Of a stretch of DNA of 64,000 bases, positions 11,701 through 23,700 are shown one piece after another; the first letter of the stretch is position 1; every line of letters starts with the position of its first letter. Location of the stretch: contig NC_091119.1 of assembly GCF_040183065.1 (NCBI RefSeq), positions 63,598,392 through 63,662,391 of the forward strand, read 5' to 3'. The notes beneath the pieces are model-generated. The model ran no database searches. It worked only from the letters and a program-made list of their open reading frames with translations, and was not told the origin of the DNA. This DNA comes from Periplaneta americana. Its lineage: Eukaryota > Arthropoda > Insecta > Blattodea > Blattidae. A program made the translations under genes and the position numbers.

Positions 11701-14700
11701 AAAGAAGGGCAGCACTGCTACTTACAGACCTGTTACTAAATCTACGTATTACTCTGTGAAAAGATTTATTAAATCTACATACTTAGACTACAACAAATAA
11801 AATATGATAACACAATCCCAAGGGAAAAAATGGAACTCTCTGCATCAAAATCCACAGTGAATTCCCGATTTACCACGAAAATCATCTGTAGCTGCATTTA
11901 GATTGGCAACAGGCCATGGTTGTTTGGCTAAACACTTGCATAGAATTGGAATATATCAGTCCCCTAACTGCCCATTGTGCAACTCGAACCAAGAAATGGA
12001 TTCGGAACACCTCAAAATCTGTGCTTCATTGGCTGGCCATGATAATATCTTTGAAAAATATTGGAGTGCAAGAGGTCAAATGACTTTATTGTCAAACGCC
12101 TGGCATTAGAAAACAACAACAACATTTCTTTTAAACTGCATTGCCGCGACTTTTTTTGAAGGGAATGTTGTAGGATTTCCTTTGCATCCTGCATCAATTC
12201 AGAGTGTAAATTGCGCCCTGATCCATCGGTTGTGTAACTGAAGTTGTGTTTGAGAGAAAATAGATTAACTTCACGTTAGACAAATCAATCCTTGGATAGC
12301 AGGTAGCATTGTCTAAAAACAGTATGACCTTACGACCTTGACATTTCATTGTTCCATTAAAATTATGAAGCCACTCTTCCATGGCAGATCTGGTCATCTA
12401 GGCTTTTTATTAAATCGCACAGTTTTACTTTATTCCACTGTTATTTAACACTGTATTTACATTATTAACACAAAACTCGGAATAAATAAACGGAAATGTG
12501 AAATTAAATTGACACTACACTACAATTATTCACAGTTTTATTCTCCTCCCACTGTCCTTTATCACTGTATTGGCTTGTTAGCACAAAACTGAGAATAAAT
12601 GGAAGGAAATGCAAGAGGGTTGGAAGAAGTAATGGTACAGGTCAGTAACCTGCCGGGGTCCTTGACAATAAACACAGAATAGTGACATGGTGAGAGAAGC
12701 TTCACCCCCAAAGCCTAACCAAGAATAGCGAAAGTCTTCCAGATCATTGCATGTACAATCACACAAAAAATTATGTCATGCTTCATATTGTATTATCACA
12801 AAATTAAAAATGGTTCGAAAGACTTTAGCAACAGTTACGTTTAAAATTATCCATTTTAGTCAGGTTTTTTTTTACCTAAACGGTGCCTAAAAATGATTCT
12901 GTTTTCGTGTTTGGAAGTTTTCCATTTTAAAGTATTATTTTACATAGAAAATCATTCTGTTCCCAAATTTATTTTTCGTTTGTTCATGTTTCCTTTTTAT
13001 AGAGGGTACGTTTTAGCAGGGTTTTACTATAGTTATCAATGAAGCTGAGAAGAATGAATTGTTCAGTTGTAAAGTGCTCCACATTGCAAGCCAACAAACT
13101 TATTATGCTGGTGCGGTGTACACAGTAGTTAAGGCATAGCTTTACTACTGCACAGAAGTTAAAGTTGTAGATATTCGAATGTCTCATAGATGTTTGTCAT
13201 CCCTCTGATTTCATGATCTGATAAACCCACCTCGTATTTGTCTAATATCAGCAAAAAGAAATCCAAAATATGGATTTAGCATAAAATCTAATAGGATATG
13301 AAAACCCTAAAACATTACAACACCGTCACCAATAGCATGAACTAGAGCAGTCACTATCAACTCTCACTGTGACATGTCTTGCCACCTGCTACAATGATGC
13401 TTCGCTGCAGCAGGCACTGTGCACATTGGTGGTTTGCAGTGGCAGCTCCTTTTTTAGAATAAATGTTTCTCATATTGATCAAATTAAAGTAATGTGAATG
13501 CTTAATACCAGTATTTACATGTATGAAACCAATTGATTGCTAGCATAGAGATGAAAAGAGAGCTGAATAAAACTAAATACTGCATTTTAGATTTCTACCT
13601 TTTCCTTTCTTATTACGAGTATGTCATAAAATATAATATAACATAACATTACACACATGTGCTTCATTGAAAAATATATAATAGAAAGTTTCAAAACGTG
13701 ACAACTGAAAGCCTATCCCTATACTGATATTACTGAATTATGTTACAGTGAATTGTACTCTGTCTTTCATTAAATGATAGGCTATTTACATAGTATTTAA
13801 AATGAAACAGACAAATGCATTAATGGTCTATTAATGAAAATATTAGCATTACCTTACGAAATAATTATTTGTGCATAGTTTCTTGAGCTAACCTTCAGGA
13901 AATGCACTGCCCAAAAATTGGTCAATTTTCATGATGTCTTACCCAGGATTGTGATTGATGGATTGAGCCTGCCATCAGAGTTGAACAGTGGGGGGTTCTC
14001 CATCTTGGCAAATGGTTTATTTGGATTGGGATCACAGGGTGTACCCTCGACTCTCGTCCATTGACCCACGTGGCTGCCTCGCCCCACAATACTGTGTAGC
14101 ACAAGGCTATGGTCGGATATCGTGGCTCCACTCAGTACAATAGACTCCCGGATGCGCACACCCGGACCTATGACTGCACCTGCCCCGATGCTGACATTGG
14201 GCCCCAGCATCGCAGTGGAGTGTACAGTGGCAGTGGGGTGGATGCACACATCTCCAATGATGTTGCACAGCCCCTCACTCTGGGTCAGACGGTCAGGGTG
14301 CCGAGATTTGTACAGCTCCAGGTAGTGTCTGTTGGCATAGATTGCTGATCCTGCAGTCTTGAGCTGGGACCACCAATTATTGGTTTGCAGTGCAAACACC
14401 CGGCCTGTCCCTGCAAGTGGCATCAGTACATCTGTCTCCAGGTAGATCACTGCTGCCTCCTTGCCATTTCCATTGTTGCCACCTGCCTCACTACACAGAG
14501 AGCAAACATAATTAAAAACTGTGCAAGTTGACCTTGTGATCTTCATTGTATTGGGTGCCTCAGTCTAACGTGAGTCGCACTTGTAAACTGACCAGATGTC
14601 CCATATTGTACAGGATAGTTCTGTATTTTGACTCGATGTTCTGTTGTCCCACGAAATGTGGAGATACTCAAAAGTTACATATTTCTATCATGTACAGCAG

Positions 14701-17700
14701 CGGTGGCGAAAATGTAATCGTGCGCCGAACCACTGTGTAACCTGCAACGTGCATAGCACCTATGGAGGGAGGCAGACACCCGAAGGGGAAGTGAAGCAAC
14801 TGTCTGACTTATTAACGGATTTTCATTTTCCTTACATCAAGCACTTAAATATAATTTTATACAGTACAAGACTACAAACTAATGTTTAGTACGTGTAACG
14901 AAGAAAGAAATGAACAATATCACAACCTAAAATTAACTGTCTTCAGAATGTCTCTGCGACAAAGTTTCAAAATCAGGAATTATGTCACTTACTGCCAGTC
15001 GTAGTTGATCACGAAGATATTTGTCTGTTAGTCGTGATCTAAATTTGGTTTTTACTATTTTAATTGTTGAAAATAATTTTTCACAAATGTAAGTCGTAGC
15101 GAACATGGCTTCAACAGAGCAAGCGAAAGAACGAAGCTTCGGATATTTATTTTTTGGCAAAGACTTGGAAGTTCAACATTTGTCAAGTCCTTACATCTAG
15201 CTTTCATTTGACATCACATAGTAAATCAGTAAGTTCAAATTGAAGAGCTAACCGCATTATTTGTACATCTGCTGAAAAAGGGTCGATGTACAGAGATGAT
15301 GATGACGATGATGATGATAACAACAACAATAACACTTAACCTTTTAATGTTTCATCAGTAACATGTAATATAATGCCGTTTTATGTTATACAACCGTTTT
15401 CCTCGTAATACTTGTCAACAAATCATACATTTAATATTCTCATCATATTGACAGCAAAGAAATGCGTCCTCCCATCCTACTTGGAACTTTCGTAAATGGT
15501 TTCGAGAGAGACATATGCCATTCGCAGGTCAGAGACAAATATAAATGGAACGGAGTTTGACTCCAGTGAGTGAGAGGGTGGGGGTTGGCGGAGGTTAGAA
15601 GCAAGCGAAATGCACAGCTATCACTGCGAGCCACAATGTCTCGCGAGTCATGTTCTTGCCATGGCTGATGTACAGTGTGACCCGCCGAAGTGGTGTACAA
15701 CTAGAAAATGGGTCACAGTTCTGCCAACTAACCGCAGTATGCGGAACCCGAATCACGCAAGTGAAGTGGGTGGACATTGGATACACACATATTTAGCTAC
15801 AAAATGGGTGCATTGGCAATCCTGTACTGCAGCGTTTTGCCCTGCCATCTGGCAATACCTGTTCGACACAATTGCTGCCTGTTTCCACTGTGCACAAGAA
15901 GTGCTTTGTCTCAGAAGTGGCATCTGCTATATCTATGTTCGTATGGTGTTTAATACTGTTACTTGGCAATATTGAAGCTATTCAAATGCCTAAAAGGCAG
16001 TATATTTTGAACAAAGAACTTGAAGAAATGTAAGTTACTTATTAATAATGATCGAATGTCTTTGTCAAGCATCAGCCAAGTGGCTGTCCACAACAAGTGT
16101 CACTATGGATTTTTTCAATAACAAATCCCAGACCTGATTGGGACCACTTATGTGGCAGGCCAAAGGTCTAGACTACTGAGACACCATAGGACTTATGCTC
16201 TGAGATATAATATATATATATATATTTATTGCAATATCGCTTCAGATATGTTTGGAAATTTCCTGAAGTTCAATTTTTCAGCAAGTCATGCTGCACAGAC
16301 CCAGAAACAAAATTTGGGTCATCTGAATTTTCGAAGATCCAGCTATAACATACTGTATATGCTCAGTAAGCACTGAAAATGTTTTCTCGATTTTCTTCTT
16401 CTTTTCTGGCTCTACAGCCCTTTGTGAGCTTTGGCCTCCTTCACAATTTTCCTCCACTCGTCTCTATCTTGTATCTTCCTTTTCCATCCTGTTATACCCA
16501 TTCTTCCCATATCCATCTCAACGTCCTGTAACCACCTCTTCCTAGGTCTTCCTTTCTTTCTTACTCTTATAATGTGTCCATGAAGCAGGAGTTTTGGTAT
16601 TTTTCTTGATTTTAGACAAAGTTTATTTTTGTACATAATATTACTACACCCAAACTTGCACAGACCCAGAAACAAATTTTGAACTACCTGAACTTTCCAA
16701 ATTCCAATTATAACATACTGCTCATACTCGAGAAAACATTTCCATTCATAATGTGATACACATTGAATGGCTTACATCAATCCTTCAGACCGCCTCTGAT
16801 TGTTCTCACTACTCCCCACTCCCAGATTCCCTGCCTGCAAGGCCGATAAGCTGAGTCCTGTACAATACCAGAATATTATCAAACATAGCAAATAACTGAA
16901 GATTTTATCTAATTAAAGAAACAAATAAAGGCAGTCTTTCAAAGTATTCGAACTAAGCAAAATATACCTCACATTGTTTGTTGGTCTGTTAACTAGACAT
17001 TGTAGGCACTGGAAAAGAGATAGATCTCTTTCATGTTAGATGTTGTTGTTTTCTAATGCCAGGCGTTTGACAATAAAGTCATTTGACCTCTTGCACTCCA
17101 ATATTTTTCAAAGATATTATCATGGCCAGCCAATGAAGCACAGATTTTGAGGTGTTCCGAATCCATTTCTTGGTTTGAGTTGCACAATGGGCAGTTAGGG
17201 GACTGATATATTCCAATTCTATGCAGGTGTTTGGCCAAACAATCATGGCCTGTTGCCAATCTAAATGCAGCTACAGACGATTTTCGTGGTAAATCGGGAA
17301 TTAACTGTGGATTTTGATGCAGAGAGTTCCATTTTTTCCCTTGAGATTGTGTTATCAAATTTTGTTTGTTGAAGTCTAAGTATGTAGATTTAATAAATCT
17401 TTTCACAGAGTAATACGTAGATTTAGTAACAGGTCTGTAAGTAGCAGTGCTAGATGTTTAAAGATAGCTGAAACTGTTAGATATATAGATATTTATTATG
17501 CACGTCTAAATCTCATATTTTCGGAATGTACTACAGATACCTGCAGAAATCCAGTATAAAAAGTGAACAGAAACGAAGAAAATTTTAAAAGAGCCAGTGT
17601 AAAGAACTTACTTGTAGTATTCCTGCTGACGACTGTCAAACACGGCTGCAAATGTCTGGAAAATGTCAACTGAGCAGATATAGACGCCACAGTTGATGAG

Positions 17701-20700
17701 GGTGGATACAAATGTAGATGGTTTCTCCACATAATGTGTTATTTCTGCTGTTTCACGGTCCTGAACGATGCAACCATAGTGTAGAGACTGCTGACGTGTG
17801 GCCTCTGTTGTCATCATTGTCACCTGCATGTTGATAAATATTAGTTATGTAAAAATGTAACATTTGATGAGTTTATACTGCTTTATTATTTTTCGAACTC
17901 CTGTACATAAGTGATGCTACAGAAGATTAATTTAGAAATTTTCAACAAAATGGACATTTTCAGCATATCCATTGCTGAAAAAAATGGTTTTTGTTTTGTT
18001 CTCAAGTCATGTATATCCCCTTCATTCCAACACATGATATGTCATACAAAATCTGTATTAGAAAATGAATGAATATAATATAATAAAGGCAATGAATCTT
18101 TAGGTCCTTATGTAAACAATGAAATTACCGTAACTAGGTCCTAATGCAGTCGAACCTCGATACAATTTTCTGGGGACTACAAAAATTGTACTGTTGTATT
18201 GAGGAGTTCATTAAATTTTGCTTAAATTTATGTTGTGAAAGAGAATATGGTAGAAATAATTTTGTAAAACATTACATATTATGAAATAATGTGTGTTGTG
18301 GGATTTAATCAAATAATCGAGTCGATTAAAATTAATTGGTTGTAGTTGATATTAATTATTATTTTGTTAATACAAACTCATACTAAAAATTCCGATAATA
18401 TTTCTCTCTCGGAAATTGCTTACTTAACAGCACAACAGTACTGTTATTTTCTAACTGTAAATCAGATAGCATAGGGAAAATCTTTCCACAAACACTTCAG
18501 AAAGAGATGGAGATATAAGGACAGTGACTTAGTCTACCTCTATTGAAAGTTAAAATACAATGCGAAACCCTTATTAAGTTTTATGGTTTTCCAAGAAGAA
18601 TTCCACCTTGTTGTCAGCTCATCTTCGTAGCATATGAAATACATACTTTTCTGGGATTCGTCCTCCTCATTCCTTATAACATAGCCATGTCTACACTGTG
18701 TGCAAGTGAGAGTGTAACTATCTTCTTCTTTTTCCAAAATCTGATAATTCAGATTACAATAGGGGCCAGTCTTCTGTTTCGACCACTGTACTTTTGCTGG
18801 TGCTTGCAGTTTCTGTACTGAGTTTGTATATGAAGGTTGTGTGTTTAGTTTGACTATTACACTCTTACTACGTCATACTACTTTTGACCAATAAAACGGT
18901 ACGAAAGGACGTATTTCAACCAATCATGGCTGCTCATCGCACAATTTTATCGCGTTCCTAGCATTTGTTTAATTTTATCGCATCCCTAGCATTTGTTTCT
19001 TTGTTTGCCAACATTTGAAACTCCGCTGGTCTGGACGTCAAAAAAAAATTATATATAAAATTGCAAACCACTCCAGTCAATGCATAGCAGTTTCAAATAT
19101 GACTCGCATTGGCATTCAAGAACAAGAATTAATAAAAATCACTGATCATACCTATGCATCTTCTGAAATCCGATTTACAAATAAATGAAGAGCACCATTC
19201 GGAAATCCTGAATAAGTTGAATACACCATGTAGGCCTAAATCAACGAGTTCCACTTCTATTACGCACACGTCCAATATAACATAAATTGAACTACCAACC
19301 ACATTCAAATTTGAAAATTGTACACTCAATAATTATTCCTTTTAAAATTATTCATTCGGAAATTCTGAATAAGTTGAATACACCATGTAGGCCTAAATCA
19401 ACGAGTTCCACTTCTATTACGCACACGTCCAATATAACATCAATTGAACCACCAACCACATTCAAATTTGAAAATTGTACATTCAATAATTATTCCTTTT
19501 AAAATTATTCATGTTTATTTTTTATGTCATCGTCGTTAATTAAAACTTTTCTAACACTTGTGTATATTAGTTAGGTTATGTTATAGCTTCTGCTATATGA
19601 TATTATGGATAGTCACGTATCAGAGATTGTTTAATATTAAGATTTATTGAATACTAGCTGTACCCGTGCGCTCCGCTGCACCCGTTAGAAATAAATATAA
19701 AGTAATTAGTAAGGACATTTGATCTAGGGAACATTCGTGTTTGATAGAAGGATAAATCATTTAATATGTTACTTAATTTAAATTGCATCCAAATAATTAA
19801 AATGCGATCATTTTGGTCCAGAGACACTCATTTGGTGCAATGACAATTCCTTTAACATGTTTCTTAATTTTTATTACATGCAACCACAGTTTAATGAAGA
19901 TTGACATCATTTAGATTTAATGTGTATATTTTATTTTACTTGTTATAGGTTTCCATTGAATTATGGTAATAACTTAATTTTAACCCTTGTTTTCTACGTA
20001 TTCAGTAAATGGCGTTTGGCCCACTATGGTTCTGAACCCTTCAAATAACTTAAATTATATTATATAATATTACATATTATATTATATTATATTATATTAT
20101 ATTATATTATATTATATTATATTATATTATATTAATATTATATTATATCAGAAGTTACTGTAATAAAATTGTAGCATTATGTCCATCTGGAGAAACTACA
20201 CTTTCCAATGGTGAAATAATAATTAATTATACAAATCGGTTAATTTAGCTTCCGATATTACTTCATACAAACACAGAAACATTCTCTGTAGGCTATCTTA
20301 CACAGCCTTAGATGGCAGTTATTTAAATTTTAAAACTCATTTATCTCATTAAATATCAGTCCTATCAAAATTTTTCAAAGAATAATACTTATCGCAAATT
20401 ATTTTTAAAGAAACTTTTGTTATGTAACATTTTTCACAAAAATCAATAATAAGCGAGATATTTCGACTTATTTAATTCAGGCCCCCCTTATAACCCCCCT
20501 TTTAAATAATGTATTTTGAATGCCATATAGCCTAAAATCTAAGATACAACGAACTTAATTTATATTCCAATTTTCATCGAAATCCATTCAGCCATTATCG
20601 CGTGAAAAGGTAACAAACATACATACAGACAGACAGACAGACAGACAAAAATTTCAAAAAAGCTATTTTCGGTTTCAGGGTGGTTAATTATATATGTTAG

Positions 20701-23700
20701 GACCAATTATTTTTGGAAAATCGAAAATTACCAGAAAAATTTCGGCTACAGATTTATTATTAGTAGTCCACACCTGTGGAGTAACGGTCAGCGCGTCTGG
20801 CTGCGAAACCAGGTGGCCCGGGTTCGAATCCCGGTTGGGGCAAGTTACCTGGTTGAGGTTTTTTCCGGGGTTTTCCCTCAACCCAATACGAGCAAATGCT
20901 GGGTAACTTTCGGTGCTGGACCCCGGACTCATTTCACCGGCATTATCACCTTCATATCATTCAGACGCTAAATAACCTAGATGTTGATACAGCGTCGTAA
21001 AATAACCCAATAAAAAAAAAATTATTATTAGTATAGATCATCTGTCAAGTGACGCTGATTACTGGGATTCGGATAATTGAAGTGGAATGTTGCATTTTAA
21101 TAAAAATGAAACTGAATCAACAAAGTCTTCTTGACTAGTAACATTGCCATCGTGTATAATAGATCGAGAACTTCTCGACGAAAAGGCATCTAGCATGCAT
21201 CTAGCGTAATATTTGTAATGTTGAGATGGTACAATAATACATTTGAAGACAGTTTTATTTTCGTAAGTCAATTAATATTTTATTGTATTGGAGTACTTCG
21301 TTACTTCTAATCTTTATATACTTTCTTCTAATCGTGCAATAGTCAATTAAATCCCACTCGAGTTTTGATTTTCTCTAGATAAATCAAAACGTCTAGTGAG
21401 ATTACTGTTGATAAAAAAAATCAGTTTTCTGTGGTCTGTGAAAAGTGTAAACTCCATTATGTCATATGAGAATTTGAGAGGTAAACTCTGTGAAACATTT
21501 GGATGTAATTGAACGAACGTGAGGAAGTGACTTGACAGAATAAAAGTTTTTTTAGTGATGCAGGGAACATTGTTACTAAATGGAGAGCAGCACTAATTTG
21601 AAGCATGTGCATGCACTCACATGTTTAAAATCATGGATGAAGCAGTATTAACTAGGTGAGTCTTCATACTTTTTGTTATTTATGTCTGACATCTGATAGA
21701 TTAATCGATTAATTTCAAATAGTTAATTGATTAAATATCTTGATTGATCGACAGCACTAGAAATAATATTTATTCACCATTTGATTACCCTATTTTATAT
21801 TTCTTCTCTGGCTACCACTTTAATGAAAGTAATCCCATGTCTGTCTTTAAAAAGTGTGTTGTAGTCAACCATTGCTTGCTTTGAAATTCAAATCATCAAG
21901 TACACTGGCAAAATTAAAAGTGTTTTTGACACATAACAGAGCCTGTTATAGGATTGTTAAGTGCACTCATTTCACTAATCCATTTCAAGGTAGCATTATG
22001 TTAATGCCTTCACCTACCGAGTTTTTAAATGCATATTCAGGATTAATTTTACCACTTGTGACACTATCCTCGATTTCCTTGCATTTCTTTATGAACATTG
22101 CGAGTGTTAACTGTGCAAACCCACACTTTTAGCCACTTCAGTCTCATTCAATCCCTTATTTAAATCGTTAAATGCAGAGTTAGTCTCCAAACTGATTTCC
22201 TTTCTTGGTTCACCTGCCATCATCAACAACTAACACTCGAATGTGAAAGGTACCAGTGGCAGGTGAAACAAGACCTGAAAAAGACTTTCCTATCTCTGTA
22301 ATACAATGTGATAATCATTCTTTGTTCAGCAGTTCATTACAATTAGTAGCAATCTTCTGTCAGGTTCTCTTTCAATTTGTTAAGCAAGAAATAATTTTTT
22401 TGCTGATAACTCGAAGGTATTAAATAAATAACTATATAAATGATAAAGCTAGCCTTTTTCTGGTTCGTATTTTATTAAAGAAATGAATCTAACAATATCT
22501 TACTAAATTAATTAAGTTAAAAGTTTCAAGATTTCGCACTACTTTTTAATTTATTTTCGGGTTTTAATAATGACATACTTAATAGATATTACTGGAATCA
22601 GCTAGCAGTAACAGGCAAAAACACAAGAGAGATTGCAGTTTACAAGATGTATGTGCCATGGTCCCAAATCATTTCATTACAAGAATGCGTCACATCAAGT
22701 ATGGTATTAGGGTTAGTCTTGTGTGTGATTAGACACTGCAGCGAAGAGTTCCCAGTACAATATACTATGCTTTCATTAAAAGTTTCGAGTGGTTTAGTTT
22801 TTTATGTTTTGTAAGTTGTTCATTTTCTATCTTTACATCAAAGTGTCCTATTTTTTTTTGGATTATTGTAAGAAATAAAACAAAGAAGGAAGTGAGCAGT
22901 ATTATGCAAAGGCTAAATTGTCAGCAATAAGAACTAGAGTAGAAAAATAATATTTATCGCACATGACTGTTCATGTCCCCCCTGCTGTGCCTCAGTCTGC
23001 TCTATTTCTGCACTGCTTCCCACAACCCTAATAACAATTCTCCTATTCTGCTTCAAGTGTCAGGTCTAAAAAATGCATCTGCATGTTCATCTGTAATATA
23101 GCAACAACAATATAAACTAAATTAGGTACTCAGAGAAAACCTGACCCATATACAATAATTACTAGGGGGCAGATTCATAAATACTAAAAAAAATAACAAA
23201 TATGCATGCATGTATGTATGCACTTAAAAACCAGGATATATGCACTAAAATTAACAAAATATGCACTATTAACATAAAAAAGACTTTTATTTTAAGAAAT
23301 TTACTATTATTGATGGTTTTTCTGCTATATATAAGAATACTGAGACATCATCAGTTGTTAAAGTTGCTTGTCCTTCAACTTACTGCTTAAGCAATACTCT
23401 CCTAGCACATTTTTCGTTAGTCATCGTTAATAAAATTAATTCACAATTAATAATTTTCGTGCGGCTAAGCTATTCTAAAATATAATGCACTCTTAACACA
23501 CTATCGAAGTTTCTTAGACATATCACCACAATAAAATGAAATATTCTGATTTACCACGTCTACATTGTAAAACAGAAAATTGCATTACCATGTCTATATT
23601 AGACCTCTTCTTGACAGGCGGCGAAATTCGAGTTTAATGAATGCAAAAAAAGTCTATCAACACTTCCTGTAACTTCTGCGCCAATCATATTGCAGCGTTC

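Larger units (their letters stand above)
10801..13029 (-). mobile_element. Tigger/pogo element interrupted by a LINE
   Basis: The left end is CAGTAAAAGCTCCCTAAAAC; the right end is 'gttttagcagggttttacta', a typical pogo-type inverted repeat pair. TA dinucleotides flank it (10799-10800, 13030-13031). The right half carries DDE remnants on the minus strand. LINE A (11005-12121) is inserted in the middle with a 14-bp target duplication. Confidence 0.75.
19654..20690. repeat. Interspersed repeat of unknown class ('tagctgtacccgtgcgc' type)
   Basis: It begins near 'actagctgtacccgtgcgct' and ends near 'cgcgtgaaaaggtaacaaac' followed by (TACA)n(GACA)n. Both words are familiar from repeats scattered in many arthropod genomes, but I cannot assign a class from sequence alone. 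It contains the (ATTAT)n array at about 20056-20150. Confidence 0.5.

Noticed and set aside
14109-14348. Frames of 79 and 67 aa on the plus strand
   Set aside because: Antisense to the GMPPA beta-helix exon.
15610-15975. 121-aa plus-strand frame
   Set aside because: No recognisable domain, and overlapping frames on the other strand are equally open; probably chance in a GC-richer patch.
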